A stretch of DNA of 5,495 nt from CAZRNB01 sp964601355 (GTDB lineage Bacteria > Planctomycetota > Phycisphaerae > Sedimentisphaerales > Anaerobacaceae), in NCBI GenBank assembly GCA_964601355.1, contig CAZRNB010000158.1, forward strand, positions 1 to 5,495. The letters are read 5' to 3'. Positions 1 to 5,080 of the stretch are shown piece by piece; position 1 is the stretch's first letter, and every line of letters starts with the position of its first letter. Under the pieces are notes generated by a model. That model saw nothing but the letters and a program-made list of their open reading frames with translations. It was not told where the DNA came from and made no database searches. The position numbers and the translations under genes are program-made.

Positions 1-1
1 G

Positions 2-286
2 TATTTTTACGAATCAAATCGTGATAAAAAACAAAAAATCACGCTTGTATAGGGATTAGTAGAGGATCAACAGCCTTTTTATGCAAAGGAAGTATATGAT
101 AAAGCTTCTAAAATTCTATCAGGATCATGGAAGCAGGGTATAAATGTTATTCTTCTTAACTTACAACCAGAATATTATGTGAAGGAGGAAGAAAGGTTCA
201 AGGAAATCTTGAGAGTTATCGCTGAGATAGAATCATCGATACGTGAGAGAATAGGTCTTATTAGTAGCGCTGAATTGGTTGAATAA
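2..286 (+). pseudogene. 3' end of an unrecognised gene, interrupted by an in-frame amber stop
   Basis: Reading from position 2 gives 16 codons, a TAG at 50-52, then 77 further sense codons ending at TAA 284-286. The part after the TAG looks like real protein: it is rich in Glu, Lys and Ile, has amphipathic stretches (for example EEERFKEILRVIAEIESSIR) and ends SSAELVE. No ATG, and no GTG or TTG with a ribosome site, opens the frame just after the TAG, so the downstream part is unlikely to be an independent gene. The simplest reading is the decayed 3' end of a gene that begins outside the window. Codon use is visibly more AT-rich than in rpsP, trmD or the fusion gene, which hints at a different origin. 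I do not recognise the family. A sequencing error or amber readthrough could also explain the TAG. Confidence 0.45.
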
Positions 287-321
287 TTCACTATTGGTCT
301 GTAATATGTGATTTGTGTGGT

Positions 322-405
322 TGTCATTGCGAGCCCGCCGAAGGCGGGCATGGCAATCACGTAAATACGAATATCGGAGATTGCTTCGCTACGCTCGCAA
401 TGACA
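322..405. repeat. Dispersed palindromic repeat (TGTCATTGCGAGC...GCTCGCAATGACA)
   Basis: Perfect 13-bp outer arms lie at 322-334 and 393-405. Inside are a GC-rich hairpin, GCCCGCC-GAA-GGCGGGC (333-349), and a 6-bp stem, GCAATC (353-358) with GATTGC (379-384), so the transcript could fold as a branched structure. The wording TCATTGCGAGC / GAGATTGCTTCGCTACGCTCGCAATGA is a very common intergenic repeat in many unrelated bacterial genomes and is often mis-annotated as a small protein. It is most likely a non-autonomous, MITE-like or REP-like element rather than a gene. Confidence 0.85.
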
Positions 406-474
406 CGCAGCATTTGATTTGTTACTGAGCACTATGGAAAATAGCTACATAATAATTCTAAAGTGTAAACGTGT

Positions 475-503
475 TTCGTGATTTACAGCGGGTAAATCAC
501 GAA
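475..503 (+). promoter_or_regulatory. Perfect 12-bp stem-loop in the rpsP leader
   Basis: TTCGTGATTTAC (475-486) and GTAAATCACGAA (492-503) are exact reverse complements around the 5-nt loop AGCGG. The hairpin ends about 30 nt before the rpsP start and about 18 nt before its AAAGGA ribosome site (522-527). No T-tract follows, so it is not a typical intrinsic terminator. It could be an operator-like palindrome in DNA, a leader-RNA hairpin affecting S16 translation or mRNA stability, or the end of another repeat. Function is not shown; the palindrome itself is certain. Confidence 0.6.
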
Positions 504-533
504 TATTAATCATAAAAAAAGAAAGGAAAAACA

Positions 534-986
534 ATGGCAGTAAAATTAAGAATGGCCAGAATGGGCAGACGGCATAAGCCGTTCTTCAGAATCAATGTGG
601 TCGATGACCGCACGCCACGTGACGGCAAAATCCTCGAAAAGCTCGGACACTACGACCCCCTCGAAAAAGACCCAGCTAAACAGATTGTGCTCAGTCGTGA
701 ACGCGTCGAATTCTGGCTAAATTGTGGCGCAATACCGACCGATACAGTTTCACAAATCCTGCTTCGGCAGGGTATAAAAAATAAATACGTTAAAGAAAAA
801 AAATCTCGCCGGGCAAAGGCAAAGACTCTGGCACGTGCCAAAGGAAAACCCTTCACAAAAATGGAAAAAAATGCTGCCGCACAGGCAAAGGCTGCTCCGT
901 CGGCCAAAGAGGCTAAAGCTGATGCCGGTACGCAGAAGAAAGCAGAACCTAAAGAAAAGACCGGCAAACCTGAACCGAAACAATAG
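534..986 (+). CDS. rpsP: 30S ribosomal protein S16 with a long basic C-terminal tail
   Basis: S16 is an assembly protein of the small ribosomal subunit that binds 16S rRNA. Residues 1-82 match the family throughout: MAVKLRMARMGRRHKPFFRI at the start, VVDDRTPRDGK at 22-32, LGHYDP at 37-42 and the VEFWLNCGAIPTDTV helix-turn at 58-72. The ATG at 534 follows AAAGGA (522-527) by 6 nt, and the MAVK(L/I)R start is the family's normal N-terminus. The E. coli protein is about 82 residues; this one is 150. Residues 83-150 form a Lys/Ala/Pro/Glu low-complexity tail, probably disordered and likely to lie on the subunit surface. Such tails occur in some lineages, so it is not a frameshift product. trmD follows after 118 nt, the classic rpsP-trmD order, and co-transcription is likely. 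Confidence 0.97.
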   Translation: MAVKLRMARMGRRHKPFFRINVVDDRTPRDGKILEKLGHYDPLEKDPAKQIVLSRERVEFWLNCGAIPTDTVSQILLRQGIKNKYVKEKKSRRAKAKTLARAKGKPFTKMEKNAAAQAKAAPSAKEAKADAGTQKKAEPKEKTGKPEPKQ

Positions 987-991
987 AAGAC

Positions 992-1075
992 GGTGGGGCA
1001 CTCGTCTCGGCGTAGGCTCCCGGTTACGGCACGCTTTTCAGTGACTATCGCCGAGCCGTAGCTGGAAGCCCCACC
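992..1075 (+). promoter_or_regulatory. Structured spacer element between rpsP and trmD with two competing folds
   Basis: Fold 1 pairs GGTGGGGC (992-999) with GCCCCACC (1068-1075) and encloses CTCGGCG (1006-1012) paired with CGCCGAG (1049-1055). Fold 2 pairs 1015-1030 with 1055-1070 in a 16-position stem with one C-A mismatch and two G-U pairs. The folds share bases 1055 and 1068-1070, so they exclude each other, apart from a possible pseudoknot. This may be a repeat inserted in the spacer (GGTGGGGC...GCCCCACCCTAC wording is typical of dispersed palindromes) or an RNA switch tuning trmD relative to rpsP. No T-tract follows either fold, so simple termination is not supported. Confidence 0.55.
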
Positions 1076-1104
1076 CTACCAATGAGGCAAGCCAATAACA
1101 CGTA

Positions 1105-1839
1105 ATGAGAATCGACATTCTTACGCTTTTCCCGGAAATGTTCGAATCGCCTCTGAGTTGCTCGACATTGAAGAGAGCTTGCGATAAGGGCCTGATTGAA
1201 ATTGCTATTACCAACATAAGGGATTTTGCGACCGACAGTTACAAAAAGGTCGATGACAAACCGTATGGCGGCGGGCCGGGTATGGTTATGATGCCAGGAC
1301 CGGTTTTCGATTGCTTTGAGCATGTCCGGAAACTATCGCAGGAAAAAGGCCGAGTTATTCTCTTTACACCTCAGGGGCAAAAATTCACCCAGGCAAAAGC
1401 ATCGCAATTATGCGCCGAGAATCGGCTGATTTTGCTCGCCGGCAAATATGAAGGCTTTGATGAGCGGATTCGCATTGGCCTGGATGCTGAGCAAATCTCA
1501 ATAGGAGATTATGTTTTAAGCGGAGGCGAGTTAGCAGCTATGGTAATTATAGATGCGGTGGTAAGGTTGCTGCCCGGCGTGCTCGGCGATGAGGATTCCG
1601 CAAAAAATGATTCGTTCAGCGAATCTGCGGGCGGCCTTTTGGAGTATCCGCAATATACAAGGCCGGAGGTCTTTCACGACATGAAGGTCCCGGATATTCT
1701 CTTAAGCGGCGACCACAAAAAAATCGCCCAGTGGCGAAAAGAGCAGGCATTAGAGCGAACAAGAATATGGCGACCTGACCTGCTTGAAGATAGGGATCAT
1801 GGGTCAGGGGTCAGAGATCAGGAAATGGATGATGTTTAG
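1105..1839 (+). CDS. trmD: tRNA (guanine-N1)-methyltransferase TrmD
   Basis: TrmD transfers a methyl group from SAM to N1 of G37, next to the anticodon, preventing +1 frameshifting. It is a dimeric SPOUT enzyme with a trefoil knot. The start MRIDILTLFPEMFESP is the family N-terminus. DKPYGGGPGM lies at 51-60, and the knot/SAM site has KYEGFDER (114-121) and SIGDYVLSGGEL (132-143). Numbering matches E. coli TrmD without gaps to residue 170, so Arg154 and the catalytic base Asp169 (in KNDSF) are both present. YTRPEVF follows at 184-190. The core ends near LLED (226-229). The last 15 residues (RDHGSG...MDDV) are encoded partly by a low-complexity repeat and match nothing in the family. The ATG at 1105 has only a weak, distant GAGG upstream (1085-1088), so translation may depend on the structured spacer or on coupling to rpsP. 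Confidence 0.97.
   Translation: MRIDILTLFPEMFESPLSCSTLKRACDKGLIEIAITNIRDFATDSYKKVDDKPYGGGPGMVMMPGPVFDCFEHVRKLSQEKGRVILFTPQGQKFTQAKASQLCAENRLILLAGKYEGFDERIRIGLDAEQISIGDYVLSGGELAAMVIIDAVVRLLPGVLGDEDSAKNDSFSESAGGLLEYPQYTRPEVFHDMKVPDILLSGDHKKIAQWRKEQALERTRIWRPDLLEDRDHGSGVRDQEMDDV
1793..1822 (+). repeat. GGGTCAGG-type low-complexity repeat inside the 3' end of trmD
   Basis: Overlapping near-copies of a G(G)GTCAG / GGATCA unit run in tandem: GGGATCAT, GGGTCAGG, GGTCAGAG, ATCAGG. They start just after the conserved end of TrmD and finish 17 nt before its stop. Similar GGTCAG runs are typical of intergenic repeats, so the repeat may have replaced the original stop and supplied the final residues. 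Confidence 0.55.
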
Positions 1840-1901
1840 CCAGCCCACCCGTGAGGCAGGTAAATTCCTGAAAAAATCTTTAAGGAAATTTGTGAACTAT
1901 A

Positions 1902-1929
1902 TTGACATTACAACAAAGAAGTATAATAT
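1902..1929 (+). promoter_or_regulatory. Strong sigma-70-type promoter candidate
   Basis: A perfect -35 box, TTGACA (1902-1907), is followed by overlapping -10 choices. TAATAT (1924-1929) gives the usual 16-bp spacer with 4/6 matches; TATAAT (1922-1927) is a perfect box but only 14 bp away. Transcription would start near 1934-1936. It sits 62 nt after the trmD stop and more than 500 nt before the next large gene, and the first thing it would transcribe is the candidate small RNA. Confidence 0.5.
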
Positions 1930-1934
1930 TCTGC

Positions 1935-2032
1935 GCATAATCCAAGGCTGCTCAGCATAGTGCCACGTGGTATGAGAGGAGCTGGTGGATTGAGAAGGGA
2001 TTACACTTGTTTGCCGACCCTTTGGTTTTTTT
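1935..2032 (+). ncRNA. Candidate small RNA or leader RNA, about 98 nt
   Basis: The segment lies between a strong promoter candidate and an intrinsic-terminator-like end with seven T's. A long-range stem, CCAAGG (1942-1947) with CTTTGG (2020-2025, one G-U), could close the whole RNA. Alternatively, TCCA (1941-1944) pairs TGGA (1986-1989) and TCAGC (1952-1956) pairs GCTGG (1981-1985). A small inner hairpin, GTGCC-ACGT-GGTAT (1960-1973), fits either model. It lacks the hallmarks I would expect of SRP RNA, tRNA or a T-box. It may be a stand-alone sRNA, or a terminating leader of the downstream methyltransferase-ligase gene. It is flanked by 8-bp direct repeats CGCATAAT (1934-1941 and 2033-2040), so a small inserted element is also possible. 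No family is recognised. Confidence 0.4.
1994..2032 (+). terminator. Intrinsic terminator candidate ending in T7
   Basis: GAAGGG (1994-1999) pairs with CCCTTT (2018-2023, one G-U) across an 18-nt loop. Then come GG and seven T's (2026-2032). The stem is short and the loop long, so it would be a modest terminator. It could end the candidate small RNA or trmD readthrough transcripts. Confidence 0.4.
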
Positions 2033-2072
2033 CGCATAATGCAGCTTGTGTAATAACTTGAGGTTTTTACAG

Positions 2073-2387
2073 GTGGAAGCTTTGAAAGATGACGTTGACG
2101 ACCTATGTAGGCGTAACCAGCTACCTCTGGTGAGCATTGATACTACAACCTCAGTCATATCTTTATCTGACCTTAATAACAAACATCTCAGAGTGGGGGA
2201 TCAGCAAAATTGTCTAAATATTTCTTTTGACGAAACTAATAATATTTGTCCCGTTAGAGTTCCTAATGCTATCAGCGACAATAGCTCCGATAGAACGAGT
2301 AACTCTAACGGGATAAACCTTAAAGGGCCCGGATTTCGTAGTAAGGAGGAGAACAAAACCCCAATTGCCGGTGTCCCTGCCGTCTAA
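2073..2387 (+). CDS. Doubtful small ORF, no recognised family
   Basis: A frame from GTG 2073 to TAA 2385-2387 would give 104 residues, with a weak GAGG (2060-2063) 9 nt before it. The first part (VEALKDDVDDLCRRNQLPLV) reads plausibly as protein. From about residue 59, however, the frame passes straight through the palindrome at 2249-2313 and then through further hairpin sequence, which argues that the openness is accidental or that this is a remnant disrupted by a repeat. No domain, signal peptide or membrane segment is visible. The frame extends upstream to a TTG at 2046 without a better ribosome site. It is more likely not a functional gene. Confidence 0.15.
   Translation: MEALKDDVDDLCRRNQLPLVSIDTTTSVISLSDLNNKHLRVGDQQNCLNISFDETNNICPVRVPNAISDNSSDRTSNSNGINLKGPGFRSKEENKTPIAGVPAV
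2249..2313. repeat. Palindromic element with perfect 13-bp arms
   Basis: TCCCGTTAGAGTT (2249-2261) and AACTCTAACGGGA (2301-2313) are exact reverse complements around a 39-base centre. The centre has its own short alternatives: GCTAT/ATAGC (2268-2272 with 2281-2285) or CTATC/GATAG (2269-2273 with 2289-2293). Nothing T-rich follows, so it is not an obvious terminator. The form fits a REP/MITE-like dispersed repeat in the spacer. Confidence 0.7.
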
Positions 2388-2453
2388 GGCCGGGCACCCA
2401 CCAAAAACTAAAAATTCAAAACTTAAAATTATTGAGATGAGGAGCTTAAGAGA

Positions 2454-4436
2454 ATGAAGCCTGAAACGAATCATAAACTGCCGCAAAAAAGCAGAGGCGC
2501 ACTTGGTTGTGTAAGATCGCTTGGGCCGGTTCGCAACCTGGAGGAGTACGTTGAGCCTGACTGGTGGCGGTGCATTTTTAACTCAATATATTTGAAGACC
2601 GATGGAGACGTAATTGACGACGTGCAGATAACCGCCAGAGAAATGGACATGTTTTTAAATATTCTAAAGCTTACCCCGCAGGACAGGATTTTGGACCTCT
2701 GCTGCGGCCAGGGACGATGCTCACTCGAGCTGGCAAGACGAGGATTTCAAAACGTCGATGGACTGGACCGTTCACATTACCTGATCCAGAAAGCCAAGGC
2801 CAATTGCAAAAAAGAGGCTTTGAACGCCAGATTTAGGGAGGGCGACGCAAGGAAGCTTTCATATCCGGCTGATACTTTCGATGCGGTGATGATTCTCGGC
2901 AACAGCTTCGGTTATTTTGACACGGTTCGAGATGACATTCGGGTTCTCAAAGAGGTTTTACGGGTGCTAAAACCCTGGGGAAAGCTTTCGGTTGATGTTA
3001 CGGATGGCCAATACATGCGGGAGCAGTTTCAGCCCCGCTCCTGGGAGTGGATAGACAAAAAGTATTTCGTTTGCAGAGAGCGGTCGCTTTCTTTGGATAA
3101 GCAGCGCCTTATCTCGCGTGAGGTGGTCACTCAGGTGGACAAAGGTGTAATAGCCGACCAGTTTTACGCGGAGCGTCTCTACACACGTGAAAGCCTGGTT
3201 GAGCTGCTTAAGACAAGCGGCTTCAGTGATATTACAGTGCATGGCGAGATTTCACCGGATTCCCAGAGAAACCAGGATTTGGGGATGATGGAGAAACGGA
3301 TTATCGTATCAGCCGTCTCAAGAAAGGAATGGTCGGAAGGAAAGAGGAAAAAAGAGCAGGCGAAGGATGTAGTTGTGATATTTGGCGATCCGACAAAGCC
3401 GGACCCGTTAAAGCCGCTGCGCGTATTTGATGACGATGACCTTTACACAATCGACCAGGCTAAAGACGCCTTGAGGGAATTGAGCGACTATAGCTGCACT
3501 TATCTCAATGACCACGATACTTTGGTCCAGGACCTTGTAAAGGTCAAGCCGAAAGCTGATCTCGTGCTTAATCTTTGCGATGAGGGCTTCAACAACGATC
3601 CACGAAAAGAGCTTCACGTTCCCTCTCTGCTCGAGGTGCTTGAATTACCGTACACCGGCTCAGGGCCGCAGTGCCTGGCCTTCTGCTACGACAAATCTCT
3701 CGTTCGCGGAATCGCCAACGAAATGGGCATTCCCGTAGCAGCAGCCTTTTTTATCAAGCCTGAGGACACTACATTTGAGATTTCTTTTCCATTTCCAGCC
3801 ATCGTCAAGCCGAACTTCGGCGATTCGAGCTTCGGAATAACACAGCGGAGCGTGACAAATAGTATCGAGGAGCTGGTCAACGCAATCTCAGAAATAAGAG
3901 AGAAGTTCGGCTATGAGAAGCCGATTTTAGTTGAGGAATTTCTGGTAGGAAAGGACATCACAGTTGGAATAATCGGCAATCCTCCCGATTCATACACGGT
4001 TCTGCCGATAATCGAGGAAGATTATTCAGCACTGCCGCCGGACCTGCCGAGGATATGCGGCTACGAGGCAAAGTGGCTTCCTGACTCGCCGTACTGGAAC
4101 ATTAAATCAGTTGCTGCAAATCTGCCGGATGATACGGAGAAATTGATTATCGAATGTTGTTTAAAACTATTCGAGCGGCTTGAGTGCAGGGACTACGTCA
4201 GATTCGATTGGCGGCTTGATTCGCAAGGCAATCCCAAGCTGCTCGAGGCCAATCCTAATCCGGGCTGGTGCTGGGATGGCCACCTGGCAAAGATGGCAAA
4301 TCTGGCCGGTATGTCTTATTCGCAGGTTCTTGGTGCGATTTTGCGGGCTGCTGAGGAGCGTTTAGGCGTTCCACAGCCTGGCAGCCAAAAAAACGGAGAT
4401 ACGCCGAGCCTGTTCAGTATTAAACAGGTAAAGTGA
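2454..4436 (+). CDS. Fusion: class I SAM methyltransferase + D-Ala-D-Ala-ligase-like ATP-grasp enzyme
   Basis: This is a 660-residue two-domain cytosolic protein with no signal peptide or membrane segment. Residues ~40-290 are a Rossmann methyltransferase: motif I LDLCCGQGR (80-88), an acidic residue after strand 2 (Asp105), GDARKLSY (130-137), FDAVMILGNSFGYF (142-155) and VLKPWGKLSVDV (171-182). After a charged linker (~288-304) comes an ATP-grasp ligase: LPYTGSG (398-404) with DK (413-414), IVKPNFGDSSFG (450-461), ILVEEFLVGKDITVG (491-505), YEAKW (537-541) and RFDWRLD...LLEANPNPG (583-604). Asp585, Glu598 and Asn600 have the same spacing as the metal ligands Asp257, Glu270 and Asn272 of DdlB. 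The canonical Ddl N-terminal GGxSxEHxVS and HGxxGEDG motifs are missing, so D-Ala-D-Ala is not a safe substrate. It probably activates a carboxylate with ATP and joins it to an amine, and methylates a substrate or product. The ATG at 2454 has GGAG 9 nt upstream. It is not part of the usual trmD-rplS cluster. Confidence 0.88.
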   Translation: MKPETNHKLPQKSRGALGCVRSLGPVRNLEEYVEPDWWRCIFNSIYLKTDGDVIDDVQITAREMDMFLNILKLTPQDRILDLCCGQGRCSLELARRGFQNVDGLDRSHYLIQKAKANCKKEALNARFREGDARKLSYPADTFDAVMILGNSFGYFDTVRDDIRVLKEVLRVLKPWGKLSVDVTDGQYMREQFQPRSWEWIDKKYFVCRERSLSLDKQRLISREVVTQVDKGVIADQFYAERLYTRESLVELLKTSGFSDITVHGEISPDSQRNQDLGMMEKRIIVSAVSRKEWSEGKRKKEQAKDVVVIFGDPTKPDPLKPLRVFDDDDLYTIDQAKDALRELSDYSCTYLNDHDTLVQDLVKVKPKADLVLNLCDEGFNNDPRKELHVPSLLEVLELPYTGSGPQCLAFCYDKSLVRGIANEMGIPVAAAFFIKPEDTTFEISFPFPAIVKPNFGDSSFGITQRSVTNSIEELVNAISEIREKFGYEKPILVEEFLVGKDITVGIIGNPPDSYTVLPIIEEDYSALPPDLPRICGYEAKWLPDSPYWNIKSVAANLPDDTEKLIIECCLKLFERLECRDYVRFDWRLDSQGNPKLLEANPNPGWCWDGHLAKMANLAGMSYSQVLGAILRAAEERLGVPQPGSQKNGDTPSLFSIKQVK

Positions 4437-4447
4437 AAGTCGATATT

Positions 4448-4471
4448 CGATGCTTGATTCACGATGCTTGA
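4448..4471 (+). repeat. Short direct repeat CGATGCTTGA x2 after the fusion gene
   Basis: CGATGCTTGA occurs at 4448-4457 and again at 4462-4471, a 14-bp period, 11 bases after the fusion gene's TGA and just upstream of the rplS promoter. It is probably a small piece of a tandem low-complexity repeat; a binding site for a regulator is possible but unsupported. Confidence 0.45.
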
Positions 4472-4475
4472 AAAA

Positions 4476-4504
4476 ATACTTGTTATGGAAATAAAAACAA
4501 GTAT
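4476..4504. promoter_or_regulatory. 9-bp inverted repeat over the rplS promoter (possible operator)
   Basis: ATACTTGTT (4476-4484) and AACAAGTAT (4496-4504) are exact reverse complements separated by 11 bases. The half-site centres are 20 bp apart, about two helical turns, as for a dimeric DNA-binding protein. The arms cover most of the -35 box and the start of the -10 box, where a bound protein would block polymerase. The low GC content and lack of a T-tract make a terminator unlikely. Confidence 0.4.
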
Positions 4505-4507
4505 ACT
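4480..4507 (+). promoter_or_regulatory. Candidate promoter of rplS
   Basis: TTGTTA (4480-4485, 4/6 to consensus) and TATACT (4502-4507, 5/6) are 16 bp apart. Transcription would start near 4514, leaving a leader of about 60 nt before the GTG at 4575. Its presence suggests that rplS no longer depends only on transcription from rpsP-trmD through the long inserted gene. Confidence 0.5.
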
Positions 4508-4574
4508 ACGCATATTGATTTTTCAAGTAAGGTACAATGTTTGGTAAAAAATGAGTTGACCAGGAGAAAAATAG

Positions 4575-4943
4575 GTGAAAACAGAATTACTGGATGCTGT
4601 TGAAAGTAAAAGTCTGAAGAAAAATATACCGCACTTCGAGGTAGGCGACATAGTAGATGTTCATTACAGCATCAAAGAAGGCGGTAAAGAGCGGATACAG
4701 ATATTCAGCGGTATTGTAATCGCCCGCAGAGGCCGGGGAATAAGTGAGATGTTCACGGTCCGGCGGATTGTAAATAACGAAGGCGTAGAACGAATCTTCC
4801 CAGTTCATTCACCCAATATTATCGACATCAAACCTGTGCGAAGCAGCAAAACCAGGCGAGCGAAATTGTATTTCCTGCGCAAGCGAACCGGCAAAGCTAT
4901 GAGACTGCCTCAGCGACACAGCGAATATACCACAACCAAATAA
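4575..4943 (+). CDS. rplS: 50S ribosomal protein L19
   Basis: L19 is a large-subunit protein at the 30S-50S interface. The 122-residue product is close to the usual ~115. FEVGDIVDVHY (21-31), RIQIFSGIVIARRGRGISEM (40-59), FTVRRI (60-65), GVERIFPVHSPNI (70-82) and RRAKLYFLRKRTGKAMR (94-110) cover the conserved core in order. The start is GTG, chosen because AGGAG (4562-4566) lies 8 nt upstream and no ATG gives a family-like N-terminus. The gene lies 138 nt after the fusion gene, behind its own promoter candidate. In many bacteria rplS follows trmD directly; here the fusion gene separates them. The last residues (HSEYTTTK) are a short variable tail. Confidence 0.97.
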   Translation: MKTELLDAVESKSLKKNIPHFEVGDIVDVHYSIKEGGKERIQIFSGIVIARRGRGISEMFTVRRIVNNEGVERIFPVHSPNIIDIKPVRSSKTRRAKLYFLRKRTGKAMRLPQRHSEYTTTK

Positions 4944-4985
4944 AATTAAATATCAAAAATAAAAAGTTTTTAAGCCAGGTTCGTT

Positions 4986-5045
4986 GTTCATAGTTCAGAG
5001 TTCGTAGTTTGTCAATGAACTATGAACCCAGAACTACGAACTTTT
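4986..5045 (+). repeat. GTTC(A/G)TAGTT palindrome, possible terminator after rplS
   Basis: Four related 10-11-base blocks occur: GTTCATAGTTC (4986-4996), GTTCGTAGTT (5000-5009), GAACTATGAAC (5017-5027) and GAACTACGAAC (5031-5041). Nested pairing of block 1 with 4 and block 2 with 3 gives a 56-nt hairpin with one A-C mismatch, two G-U pairs and a 6-nt loop. Four T's and an AT-rich run follow. It resembles tandem GTTCGTAGTTC spacer repeats. It may act as a weak terminator for rplS, but the stem is AT-rich. Confidence 0.6.
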
Positions 5046-5057
5046 ATAATTTTGCAT

Positions 5058-5080
5058 CCTTCGACTTCGCTCAGGACAGG
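5058..5080. repeat. Dispersed repeat of the CCTTCGACTTCGCTCAGG type
   Basis: The wording CCTTCGACTTCGCTCAGGAC (5058-5077) is a widespread bacterial intergenic repeat; on the other strand it reads CCTGAGCGAAGTCGAAGG. When translated by mistake it gives a VLSEVEG peptide. It follows directly after the GTTC palindrome and ends 32 nt before yraN. Confidence 0.7.

Larger units (their letters stand above)
1840..2453. other. Long repeat-rich spacer between trmD and the fusion gene
   Basis: This 614-base stretch has no confident protein gene. In order it holds a short CAGG/CCTG inverted repeat (1857-1870); a promoter-like sequence (1902-1929); a candidate small RNA with terminator (to 2032); a doubtful ORF (2073-2387); a palindrome with 13-bp arms (2249-2313); a 7-bp hairpin with one G-U pair, GGTGTCC (2370-2376) with GGGCACC (2392-2398); and an A-rich run (2401-2430) of the AAAATTCAAAA type often seen in spacers. 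The fusion gene's ribosome site GGAG (2441-2444) closes it. The mixture suggests several repeat insertions into what was once a short operon spacer. Confidence 0.6.

Noticed and set aside
18..43. CGTGAT ... ATCACG short inverted repeat
   Set aside because: Only 6-bp arms around an A-rich spacer inside the degraded reading frame; expected by chance.
175..432. Minus-strand ORF of 85 codons
   Set aside because: It is the translation of the dispersed TCATTGCGAGC palindrome plus spacer; this peptide is a known artefact of that repeat.
414..453. Possible rpsP promoter (TTGATT or TTGTTA with AT-rich -10 candidates)
   Set aside because: No pair combines good boxes with 16-18 bp spacing; too weak to list as a feature.
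1935..2032. Known RNA classes for the candidate small RNA (SRP RNA, tRNA, T-box, SAM or cobalamin riboswitch)
   Set aside because: None of the hallmark motifs of these classes could be found by eye.
2214..2486. Minus-strand ORF of 90 codons with a hydrophobic start
   Set aside because: It crosses the 13-bp-arm palindrome, the A-rich run and the start of the fusion gene; no ribosome site or family likeness.
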